Positions 1 to 9,702 of a stretch of DNA of 64,000 bases are shown piece by piece. Source of the stretch: Trichostrongylus colubriformis (lineage: Eukaryota; Nematoda; Chromadorea; Rhabditida; Trichostrongylidae); assembly GCA_963978905.1 (NCBI GenBank), contig OZ022257.1, forward strand, positions 10,438,509 through 10,502,508. The letters run 5' to 3'. The notes below the pieces were generated by a model. That model did not search any database and had not been told where the DNA came from. It saw only the letters and a program-made list of their open reading frames with translations. The translations under genes and the position numbers were made by a program. Numbering within the stretch: position 1 is the stretch's first letter; every line of letters starts with the position of its first letter.

Positions 1-1580
1 CCAGTATATATAAAACGCTATGTTTGTCTGTACGTCCCTCCGCCCTCCGTCTGTCACGAAATAAGGTATTATATGAAAAACGACCTGTGGGGATGGGGAC
101 TAGTGTGATATGGGTAGGGCATGGAACATAAAGTAAAAACCACATATGGACCAAGTTCAGCTCCTCCCACGGTGGGCGGGTCATGGCGTGGAATGTTCCG
201 TTTTCAGGACTAAAATTGCAAATGGGATTCCAGTATGACCCAAACAGGGGAAAAGGTGGATCAACGGCAGGGATGAGTTTTTAAAAGTCATGAAAGAGGT
301 CTAGGCAGAGTGAGCGGAGCGCACCCCGAATGGGCGGTCGGCACAACAAAAATTCATGACTCGATGCCAACTAGGCATAGAGTCTAGGAAAAAAGCGATG
401 GAAATGACCAATGGTAATGCTATCTTGAACACGCCTAAAGTAGGCAAAAACCCGCTAGAGTGTCGGTCTAGAGTGTTATTAGTTGGACGAAGCTTAGCAT
501 AAATGTAATTTATCTCCAGAACGATCTAGAAACCGGTAGAAAAAGTGATGTGGTCAGTAGTAGCTGGAGCTATGAAAGGACTACGTTTGAACGATAGTCT
601 GAGCTCTTACAGTAGTGAGCGGAGCTTGGGCATTACATGCGGGACAGCCCGTGGAGATGGAGTAATTTTCGGAAACGGTAAAGCATGCGGGAGGAAGTAA
701 GACGCACACATGAACCACGCTAAGCACCACCCACGGTAGGCGGAGCGTGCACTGAAATACCCTGTCCTGAAGAAAAAAGCCATTTCGATCAACCTGCTGG
801 CACTCATAGTGTTCTGCGCACAGTAGTGTGCGCCAGCCAACTGGTGAAATTATAAAATGGTGGCACATTCTATCGACCACCGATCGGGTTCATGAAAAGG
901 AAAGCCCACACAAAAATCTGAGGCTGTGAATACTGAAAAATCAGAAAGCTGATGAAATTGAAATGGAAAAATTTGAAAGGCTAGGATTATGTTCTTCAGA
1001 GGGTATTATATAAAATATGTAACCTGTGCATTATCATCATAAACATATTTTGCAAAATACTCGGTCCTAAGATTTTATCGTGAGCATAATAGATTGGAAG
1101 AAATGGATAGAAGCTCAGAATGGAAATCTGTACCAGGGGTCTATTTCAGAGTTCAGACGGGTCCTGTACGAATAGGGCACTACCCACAAAACAGAAATGC
1201 CTGTGAAAAGCTCATGGTACTTACTTATGCCGTGCTCCAAGTCGGAATGCCAGAGTCTTGATCATTTCACCATCACATTTGTGCACCTTAATGAGAAGGT
1301 GTAAAAAGTCGCGAACCTGAAATGCTTCAGTTTTTCACGGATATTTCCCCGAGTCGTTTCTTGTCCTCTAGTGCTATTTTTCCTCAGTGCTCTTCTCTCT
1401 GAACTGGGTTCTACGTTAGCTTCTAGATCACCTATTGGAGAGGAGTGCAAATAGGGTAGAGTGCAAATAATTTGCACAAATCCGTTTAGGGTGTGACTAG
1501 TGGAAGGATACCTCTGATAGATGCTGTGTACGCAACTCATTAGGTGGAGTGCATTAGTATCGTTCTCCCAATTTTGTAAG
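1..1580. other. Non-coding stretch with short GC-rich motif repeats
   Basis: I see no supportable gene here. Short variants of a GGCGGAGC-type motif recur (near 170, 310, 615 and 735) between AT-rich spacers, which looks like an old, decayed repeat rather than coding DNA. The open frames present are short and biased by these motifs. Confidence 0.5.
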
Positions 1581-1879
1581 GGGGGTCAGTACCGGAAGAC
1601 GACTACCACACTGTAATAGGGGATCTTGATGGGCAGCGGCAGAAGGGGGGTAGAGTAAGTGCACGAGGCGCTGGAATTGGGACACGCTGAGGCAGAAAGT
1701 GCTTAGCTTGGCTACTATCCACAAACATGCCATTTGTTGTACATTCGCCGCGGAAAGACAAACTAAGAAGGTAACCTACCGCCGGCGGGACCGACCATAT
1801 GCTCGTAAGAATAATATTCTCGAACTGTGTGAAGGACATTAACGTAGTGCCGGCAAGGAACAGGCCACTCAACACAGTT

Positions 1880-2066
1880 GGGCTGACACTTGCTCGGAGG
1901 CCCCGCCCACCCCGACCGAGAATTAGGGGAGCTGTGTCTTAGCAAATCCCACTTTCTCGCGTGAAAGTTCGCATGCGGCCCTTATTAAGCAAATACAGCT
2001 CGAATGTACAAGTAATGAAGAAACTCATTTTTCCGTGGACGATTCTTTTCAAACAAACAAGCAAGA
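1880..2066. repeat. Dispersed repeat inserted in the decayed RTE
   Basis: This segment interrupts the RTE remnant. It matches 32574-32745, sharing CTTGCTCGGAGGCCCCGCCC, a GCATGCGGC block and a terminal TTTTTCGTGGATGATTC-like end. The other copy is one arm of an inverted-repeat element at 32272-32745, so this is probably a half-element of the same foldback family. More diverged pieces appear near 16300-16390 and 42770-42860. Confidence 0.6.
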
Positions 2067-2329
2067 ATGCAGCGAAAGATACGATGGTGGAGGCTACACT
2101 GTGTGTAGAGAAATGACCCCTGGGAAACGGATATTGCAGTCTTCTAGACCCTTGATTTCGGTTCAGTAGACCTGAAGTAAGTCTGCTGAGGCCACCTTAC
2201 AGTAGAGAAGAGAAAACTAAGTGAAACTCGACGTGGTTTCTGAGAAGGTAAGTGGAATGGATCTGGATTGACGAGGTTCAGCGATCAATAAAACGAAAGA
2301 ACGAAACATATACCACTGTCCTCATCCTT

Positions 2330-3425
2330 GAGCACAAGGGTGATACAACGAGATGTCCAACTTTTAACACGTTGACGACGAGCCGTTTTTTTCATGGATT
2401 GCCCATGGGACGGCGCATTTCTCTTCGTAGAAACTTGATAGTTTTTGGATAAATGAACGGCTACGGCCAAAATATTCCAAGAAATGCAGAAATTTAGAAT
2501 GCGGTCTCAATCCTAGACACGATTTAGCTTTTATTGCTCCAGTCTTCCGAGATCAGTCCAGTTTTTACCAATTTTACAGCAAATTTGGATGGAAATTTCT
2601 CTCCATAGAAAGTTTACCTTCTGAGGATGAATATTACACCCGCTCGGCTCAAAACTGCTTGGCGCGTGCAATAGGCGCTACATTGACGGTAGTTTTTCGC
2701 CATTTCTTGCATGACTTGCGCCTCAAACTGTCTGGCGCCCGCGCCCTAGACGCTACCTTGACAAAGCTCTATTTTTTATGGCTTGCATTTGGAAGTGCCC
2801 TTTTACTCTTCGTTGAAACGGTGCAACCAACGCAGGGGAACGCATGCCTTATCGATCGCGTCGAGCGCGCGAATCGATCGCGGAGTCTGAACGCTGCCTA
2901 AAGGATATCGAAGTAGGAACTCTGCAAGTACCATCATCCTTATGAGTGATCTCGTCGCCTGGCGGTTTTGTGGCAAGCGGTTGTGAAATTCGTGTCCACG
3001 GCATCAAATTACCCCAGTGTACAAGTTTTCAGCTAATTTGGTGATTTGCGGTATTTTAGCGCCGGCGCCTGTGGCGCGGGCGCTAAGCGGTTTTGTGGCA
3101 AGCGGTTGTGAAATTCGTATTCACGGCATCAAATTACCCCAGTGTACAAGTTTTCAGCTAATTTGGTGACTTACGGTATTTTGGCGCCAGCGCCTGTGGC
3201 GCGGGCGCCAGGTAATTCGCGCCAAACAGCTGTGGTATTCATTCAGAGGTTCAAGCTCCCCCCAAGGGACAAGTTTATCACGGACTTGGTTGTTCGTCCA
3301 TCTTTCTCTGAGAAAATATACTGGCAGACACCATTGTCTGCCATCGTCCCATGAGACAGACTGGCTGTCAGCCACCATTGTCTGCCACCGTCGTCAACGT
3401 GTTAAGGGATCAAGTTGGTAGCACA
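2330..3425. other. Sequence inserted in the decayed RTE, no gene
   Basis: This stretch splits the RTE remnant. It carries GC-rich blocks around GGCGCC/GGCGCGNGC motifs and a 125-bp tandem duplication. Short open frames exist but none resembles a protein family I know. Related ATCAAATTACCCCAG...ACAAGTTTTCAGC strings occur again at about 8957, inside the Harbinger-like element. Confidence 0.5.
2963..3212 (+). repeat. 125-bp tandem duplication
   Basis: Two adjacent copies start with CGGTTTTGTGGCAAGCGG at 2963 and 3088 and both run into a GGCGCCTGTGGCGCGGGCGC-like end. They differ at a handful of positions. No coding potential is evident. Confidence 0.85.
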
Positions 3426-4085
3426 TAAAACTGTTTGAAAGACTGATCGTGATGCCAAGAGAACTCATTTCTATTTCGCGAGAGCAATTCGAGTTCATGC
3501 CAAAATTTTCCATAACTGACGCCATTTTCATCGCTAGGTAGCTTATGGACAAGTTTCGAGACAAGCGGCATGTTACCTAACATTCCTGGAACACCAGAAT
3601 GCCTTCGGCTGTATCGTCAGACCAGCACTCTGGACGCGTTTCGAACTTTCCTGTTACGATCCAGGATATTCAGGGGCAAGATGTACCGGACATTGGTGAT
3701 TCTGCAATGCTGTACGATGGGAAATGCAGGCCCATACAAAGCGACATAAAAGGCAACTGCCCGCAGCTGAAATGAGGATGCTGAGGTGGTCATGCGGCTG
3801 GACGCGACTGGACAACGTCAGGAACGGGAAAGTGAAGCGATCATACTAATGGCACTTGTCCAGCTGAAGCAGAGGAAGCAGGAGCTGCATTGCTATGTAC
3901 ACGTACTAAGAAACTAGAGGACCATCCTACAAGAAAAGCTTCAGACTTCGATGCGTAAGGTAAGCACCAAAGAAAACTCCCAAGGACGTTATCAGCAGCG
4001 ATCTTACCGAAGTGAAGATCACGACGGAAAATGTCTTGGATTGAAGCAAGTGATCAAGTCTGGGCAGTTCCTCTAGGAGCAACGC

Positions 4086-5858
4086 TTTAGGATTGAATTC
4101 TATGCTGAAGTGACCTTCAACGACTTCGTCGCCTCTAGATCTCCACAGTTAGGAGCGACCGGAATAAGCAAGCTCATATCTTGCTGGCGAAGAATTTTGG
4201 CTTCTTCTGGTTCCTCGAATGATCAAATTGAGTATGAGCCGAGATATGCGCGGTTGAAACTAGAGGTCGAAGACTGCAAGAACTTTCCGAAAGAATCAAT
4301 TCTAATTCCTCTGCGCAAAATGAGGATTAACTAATTGCCGGTTTGGTGTTGTAGCGTCTAACGAACCTCACACCTCGAAAGCTGAAGTTTGGCATTTGAA
4401 TCATCTGGACGAATCTACTAAATAAATAAGCAATTTTATGAAGCAGATTAATCTCTCTCAAACGAGGTATAAGATGTGCACAAGCTTGTAATGGTATAGG
4501 CCGAATTTTTATTTGAAAAAAGACATTATTTATGGAAAGAACCAATACGCGTGTTTTTTGTAGTTGAAAAGAAGCGCTGGTTTCAATGTACATCGATGGA
4601 AGTGCAACTGGTACTTCCTGAACTGCCAGCATTAAAAAAAATGCGAATTTATGTTCCCATGAGGTCCAGCCACCAGCGCACACAGCCATCACTTTCAAGC
4701 TTATCGGGTTCTCATGAAAATACATACCTGCTGAATTAAATGAACAAACCGCGCATTCTTCTGATAATGTGCATGCATCGTCTCAGGAAGGTCGACCAGG
4801 GCCCATACCCAAGTGGGAGTCAGTTCGGCAGCCTTCAGCCATGCCTCACTGAAATTGTAATCTTCAGAATCTGAAAGCTGCGTGCATGAATGAATAAATT
4901 TATCAGAAGATGAAAAGTTCAAGAAACAGCAGGAGTGAAAAAAGTAAAGAAAAATTAGAGAAAAAAGTGTACGGAATATGGACGTCTTCCTCGGGTAAAG
5001 AAAAAATTCAAAGGGTTCTCGAGACTTATCGGTTTCACCGACCATAATAATTCAAAATTTCGAATTATTATTCAAATTATTATGGTGAGTTCATTTCCAT
5101 AAGTGTAACTATTAGATATTAGATATGGATAAGATAGCCAACAGCAGTCTAGTACATTTAGTTGAAAAATGATGTGATTATTCCTAATTTGGAAGTCACA
5201 AGTATTCTGTGAAGAAGGATGATAGTTCCCCTAATTAATACCTACTCTATGCGCTATCCGAAAGCTTCGTTCGAAAAAAAACGCGTGAATTTTTTGGATT
5301 AGACACATTGCATGTATTGGGCAGTTCCAGTTCCAAGTTTTATCTGAAATGAAATTTTCTTTTACAGTTCTATAGGTTTGTCAACTATACACTATCTATG
5401 AAGACTAGATGTCTCCTAGAAACATACGGACACCGGAAGAAGTAAATTTGGCAGACTGTCGAGTAAAGTAGGGGTGCTGAGCAATGTAGCAGTAGAGACG
5501 AGATAAAAAGGCGAAAAATACGAGAAGTAGGAAAGCGAAATCTCTCTTCTTTCTCGCACCCCTCGCGTCACTTGCCCGGGTAGACAGCAGGCGGACAGAG
5601 GGCTCAATCAGCCGGCCGCGAAAGTTGTCATCGCCTCTGCTCGCAACTCGCCCGGCTCCGTGCTACCAGGTCGTGATAAGACTCCAAGCCGCGCTTTTTC
5701 GATGCAAGTTTCGCCGCAGATCATCTCTTCTGAAGCAGAAGATTTGCTCGCAGAATTAATAAATTCCCAATTCTCAGTTCTTCATTACTCCTTCCGGTGC
5801 CTTTAAATTTAGCACCAGTTAAGAATCTATGTATTTCGAATCCAACATTGTTCTATTC
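4086..5858. other. Mostly non-coding, one possible exon and one hairpin
   Basis: Apart from the possible exon at 4728-4870 I find no recognisable gene. An AT-rich inverted repeat at about 5040-5088 (CCATAATAATT ... AATTATTATGG) could form a hairpin. The rest is ordinary AT-rich sequence with short frames. Confidence 0.4.
4728..4870 (-). CDS. Possible internal exon of an unrecognised gene
   Basis: On the minus strand an open frame is bounded by a good nematode acceptor (GCTTTCAG before 4870, with a second TTTCAG before 4848) and a strong donor CAG|GTATGT after 4728. It encodes a compositionally normal segment containing EAWLKAAELTPTWVW and DLPETMHAHYQKNARF, unlike the low-complexity frames around it. 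I recognise no family, and no convincing neighbouring exons are visible, so it could be a lone surviving exon of a dead gene or chance. Expression data would decide. Confidence 0.25.
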
Positions 5859-5860
5859 TA

Positions 5861-6076
5861 TTAGGTTGTCCCGAAAGTTCCGGAACACCTCGACCATTTT
5901 TTCAAATTTATTTCTATACAACATAAACATATTATAATGAAGAAGACATGTCATTCTGTAGAGTAGAAAATTCTCTTCCGAATGATATATGACATGTTGC
6001 AGATTGCTTTATGTTGTGAAGAAATAAATTTGAAAGAAAGAGGTCGAGGTGTTCCGGAACTTTCGGGACAACCTAA
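5861..6076. mobile_element. 216-bp mariner-type MITE
   Basis: The termini are TTAGGTTGTCCCGAAAGTTC inverted repeats, extending as roughly 70-bp imperfect arms. The element is flanked by TA at 5859-5860 and 6077-6078, the mariner target duplication. There is no coding capacity, only a short unique loop. The TTAGGTTGTCC ends match the longer mariners in this window, so such a transposase is the likely mobiliser (inference). Confidence 0.9.
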
Positions 6077-6242
6077 TACATGCTCCGCTATTTAGCCGTC
6101 GCATACGTTGCGTTTTACAAAATTGGTTTTACGCTAGCATTCAGATTTATGTGATGTCAGGACAATGGTGAAGACATCTTAACAATTATTTTTCACCAAA
6201 AGGCTCAGGAGTTTGATGATCAGTAACCTATCCCTGCATCTA

Positions 6243-7126
6243 TTAGGTTGTCCCAAAAGTCTTGTTATTTTCCCAAAAAAACCAGTAACTCTTGTTCACT
6301 TCGAGGCAGGTCTAGGCGGTTCAGGAATATGGTAGAACGTTCCCTAACCTTTCTAAGAAAATATATATTGTCCCACCAGATCCCGTGGGGAGAGCTACAA
6401 CGCCCGTTGTCGATAGCCACCCAACTCGCGGTGTCATCTATTATGAGCGGTCTTGCGGCACCAAAACGACGGGAGTTTGCCACTCCATCAGCGCTGCTGG
6501 GCAAGGGATGTGTGAGCTACGTGACCGTGCGCCGCTGGTTCATCAGCTTCAGCAACGGCGAGATTGACATGAACAGACCACACTTGGGGCTGTGCTGGTT
6601 CTGGGACGCGGAAGGAATGCTTTTCCGCGAGGTGCTGGTACAACGCGAGACAGTCACCGCTACCGGATGCACCCACCAGCTCCAGCAGCTCACCGTCGCT
6701 GTCCGAAAAAAGCGCCGAAAAAGGTCCGCGGTCACCCTCCTACATGACGACGCCCGCACCAGTTTCCTCCGATTTCGCGAAAAGTGCCCAGGCCAAGCTA
6801 CAGGAGCTCGGCTGGGATATCCTGCCCCACCCGCCATACACTCCAGACATTGCCCCTTCTGGCTATCACCTTAGCCATCCTCTCGAAACCTTCCTGGCTA
6901 AGAGAAAATTCGTTGATTATGACTTGCTTGCGAAGCGATCGCTGACTTCTTCGACTCTCAGAACCTAGAGTTCTGAGAAAAGGAATGAACGATTTTTCTA
7001 TAAAGTGGCAGAGGGTTGCCGGTAACAATGGTCAATACTTTGTTGCCTAATTATCATTTGTTGGACAAAAAAAAATAAAAAGTGATGATCGAAAAAAAAT
7101 ATGACAAGACTTTTGGGACAACCTAA
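6243..7126 (+). mobile_element. Internally deleted mariner, copy 1 (884 bp)
   Basis: The inverted termini TTAGGTTGTCCCAAAAGTC are flanked by TA (6241-6242 and 7127-7128). Full mariners are about 1.3 kb; this one lacks the middle of the transposase gene. The deletion junction lies at about 6594-6600, where a helix-turn-helix segment ending HLGLC runs straight into the catalytic-core segment DAEGMLFREVL. Two other elements in the window (13943-14713 and 50585-51450) share this junction. Confidence 0.9.
6385..6968 (+). pseudogene. Broken mariner transposase
   Basis: The reading frame is split over at least three phases. An N-terminal DNA-binding part reads TRGVIYYERSCGTK, then VTVRRWFISFSNGEIDM in another phase. 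It is fused to the C-terminal catalytic part, LLHDDAR followed by AKLQELGWDILPHPPYTPD and IAPSGYHL in a third phase. The region with the first catalytic Asp is missing. In the mariner D,D34D pattern the last Asp should be in APSDYHL, but here it is Gly. No active transposase can be made from it. Confidence 0.85.
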
Positions 7127-7128
7127 TA

Positions 7129-7780
7129 CTTACAGACTCTTCCTGACGTTCCATTACTTTCTCAGCGTTTTAGTTCCAGAAACTTTGGGTTTAGAATCGA
7201 CGAAATTGAAATGAACTATTAATATCTCGCGTGAAAACAAATTTCGCAAAATACACGACCGCACTTATAGGACAATCAAATAGTGGAGCAATCAAATTAA
7301 ATAGTGGAACATGTTGAAAAATACGAGACTATGTGTGGTATACATAATTGATTGATTTTTGCGGAGTTAGTTATGACTTTCAGATTGAATGCCGGTTTGG
7401 TTAATTCATCAAACTCCTCCTAATTCATGATTGTAATGCAGAAGTAGAACATTAACTTGTAGATACGAGTTTTTATTCAAGATGAAACATCATTCCCTTT
7501 GGAATCACCCAATAAATGGGAATGGAGGAGAGTGGCTAATCTTCATCGCGGGAACAGCGACTACCACAGTGTGAGAGCAAGCTGAATGGATAGACATGCT
7601 TTACAAAGTTTATACAATCAGCAGTTGTCTGCGGAAGTATTCCTGTTCTCTCAACCAAACTTGCTAGGCCTGAGAGTGCTCAGTTTCGAAGAGTGGAAAA
7701 GTCTGATAGTACTCAACCTGTTACTCCACTACGCTACCCTTTCCTGTGGGCAATGCGTTTCTTTTGAGTGCTGAGCCATC
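7129..7780. other. Unremarkable intergenic sequence
   Basis: Nothing recognisable. Short frames exist but show no family resemblance, splice-site context or conservation with the duplicated units that follow. Confidence 0.4.
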
Positions 7781-8552
7781 AGGATGTAGCAGTGCACTTC
7801 ACGCTTCCCCAATCTGGGCTACTATTAGAGATGAAATTGATTGTAGCGGCAGAGTAATACTCTATGACGTGGCCTCTACTGGATTGATGTATACCCCATA
7901 TGTCATATTTACGAAGTACTTAGAGTACACGGCTTCATGATACAAGCAACATCAGTACATCATCAGTGTCAAGGATCAGGAGCGCTCTTATTAACACTCG
8001 ACAATTTTGATAGTCAGCGATGCTGATTATGATAAGATCGTCAAAGGAATCATTCGAGGGAATTTCGAGTTTTTGATATAGGAAGTCTCAAAATTACTGC
8101 ATCAGAAACAATACTTGCACAAAAACCAATTTCCAATAGTTGACGGAGAAGTGCAGATGAGAGTTTCGTGACCCATGCTGATTTGCCTTCCACTTTATGT
8201 CTCCTTTAACAGTCCACCTTCGCTTAGCTTCACAGCCTTCTAGCGCTATCACCTCCACGGAAAGCTCCACCTCGTCGAACATTACTTTGGGAACTCATCG
8301 CTTGCGACATGCCGTCATGCGAAATCCTGGCATAAGAGGACACACCCGGTCAGGGTGAGTGGGGATCAAACGCTAGCTGGCCACGGATGCGCTCATTGTA
8401 GGCATCAGGAAAGAAAAAAATTTTGCCTTTTCCTAGAATTGCATTACCTAACAGAGGAAATGTTACTTTCACACAATGTTCCTCCCTCAGTGCTGTCGCT
8501 GCTCTCCGGCTCGTCTGCACATCCACATGCAATAATTGTTTGCCAAAGTCAC
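7781..8552. repeat. Distal flank of duplicated unit A
   Basis: This block begins with GATGTAGCAGTGCACTTCAC and is paralogous to 20441-22000 (unit B) and 37226-38200 (unit C) in the same orientation. It is also related in reverse to 42280-43500, and more weakly to 15500-16560 and 29900-30600. In units B and C it lies downstream of the long secreted-protein gene. It is interrupted on its right by a Harbinger-like element and then an RTE. No coding sequence is visible. Confidence 0.7.
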
Positions 8553-8555
8553 TTA

Positions 8556-9640
8556 CCAGGAAGGGCTTTCTACTTCCCATGGAACTTCGAATAGGGACCC
8601 CTATCAATCGATGGAGCTTCGAACACTGATTACGACTGGGAAAACCAAAAGTGCTACGGGCTGCTCCGAAGCGAGTTAGGAGGGGACAAAGATTGCTTCT
8701 GATATCTCATTGGCGAGGCACTTTGCTGTCAGCACGGCCGTTGCTGAGCCATCAACGGCCACCGTGGCTTGCTGGTAGTGTTCCGGATCTGTAGCATAGG
8801 GGTGTCGCGTTTGCTCCCCGCCGGTGGAGATTTTTTTGCATTTTGTGTCTCATAGTCTACACGTTTATCTGAATGCATAATATTATTACATGGTACGTTC
8901 GGAAGCCCATAACGCGCGAGCCAGTCGTTCTCGTGCAAAACCAGTGTGAGAGGGAATCAAATTACCCCAGGGGACAAGTTTTCAGCCAATTCGAGAATTT
9001 GACCAAATTCCCGAAGAAAAATTCACGATCTATCGGGTGGCAGCACCATGAACAAAGGAGGAGTCGTTGACCCTTGTCGAGGAAATGGTCCTATTTGACG
9101 CTTGTTCCGTACGTTCGGTGCGCTGAAAATTTGCACAGTGTGGTAATTCGACCCGCTGTGCGTGAATACCATAGTCTTTTTGAGCAACAACGCCTAATTC
9201 GTGGGGTATGGGAGTCTCTTCGACCTGATATACTTCCCTTGTGAGTATTGTCAGTAGTTATAAATAAAGTGGCAGAGTAAATAGTGGGTGTGATGGGTAC
9301 CACAAGGAAACGTTCAGAAGTGGAAGAAAAGAACTTTCTGGCCATCAAACACAAAATGCAGAAAAAATCCAGAGGCGGGGAGCAAACCCCGAAACCTCGC
9401 CCTGCAAATCCACGACACTACCCCTGAGCCACGTTGGCCATTGTTAGCTCAGCAACGGCCATGCTCATGAGAAACTGCCCCGCCAACGAGATATCACAGG
9501 TAAATTTTGACCCCTCCTAACTCGCTTCCGAACAGCCCGTAGCACTTTTAGTTTCCACATTTGTAACCAGCGTTCGAAGCTCTATCGATCTGTGGGGGTC
9601 CCTATTCGAAGTTCCATGGGAAGTGAAAAGCCCTTCCTGG
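8556..9640. mobile_element. Harbinger-like foldback element (1085 bp)
   Basis: Long inverted arms (about 8556-8885 and 9310-9640) begin CCAGGAAGGGCTTT and end with the reverse complement. The flanks are TTA at 8553-8555 and 9641-9643. The unit-B copy has an uninterrupted site with a single TTA (CCAAAGTCATTTAGACG, about 21748), which supports a 3-bp duplication as made by PIF/Harbinger transposases. The central 420 bp has no transposase. The arms carry a tRNA-like segment. It is non-autonomous; the superfamily rests on the TTA duplication only, since I recognise no protein. Confidence 0.75.
9369..9440 (-). other. tRNA-like segment in foldback arm
   Basis: The minus strand reads with an A-box-like TGGCTCAGGGGTAG, a loop TTTGCAG that would place GCA at the anticodon (as in tRNA-Cys) and a B-box-like GGTTTGCTCCC, over 72 nt. 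Acceptor-stem pairing is poor, so it is not a functional tRNA. A more decayed mirror copy lies in the left arm at about 8740-8825. This suggests a tRNA-derived SINE captured before the arms were formed. Confidence 0.45.
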
Positions 9641-9665
9641 TTAGATAATTATCATATTCGGAACA

Positions 9666-9680
9666 TGCTCGTACCACAGT
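9666..9680 (+). repeat. RTE target-site duplication, left copy
   Basis: A 15-bp sequence, TGCTCGTACCACAGT, is repeated perfectly at 12839-12853 on the other side of the RTE. Confidence 0.95.
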
Positions 9681-9702
9681 CTTCTTCTTCTTCTCCCTAG
9701 CG

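Larger units (their letters stand above)
1582..4085 (+). pseudogene. Decayed RTE-type retrotransposon remnant
   Basis: Translated pieces match, in order, the intact RTE at 9703-12660. From about 1582 there is an endonuclease segment reading GSVPEDDYHTVIGDLDG, followed by a LATIHKHAICCTF-like stretch. At about 2068 comes KIRWWRLH, and at 2252-2300 a WIDEVQRSIKRKNE segment. At 3425-3540 the RT domain reads REQFEFMPKFSITDAIF. At 3680-4060 the C-terminal part reads AEMRMLRWSCGWTRLDNVRN. Frameshifts, stops, the missing YADD region, a repeat inserted at about 1880-2066 and about 1.1 kb of foreign sequence at 2330-3425 make it non-functional. It ends near an ACGCTTTAGG string resembling the intact element's 3' end. 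It belongs to the same clade as the intact copy but is much older. Confidence 0.8.

Noticed and set aside
7586..7940. Two overlapping short plus-strand frames as a gene
   Set aside because: No conservation of the frames in the paralogous flanks at 20441 and 37226, and no splice or signal features.
9369..9440. Functional tRNA-Cys gene
   Set aside because: No acceptor-stem pairing; it lies inside a transposon arm with a decayed mirror copy.
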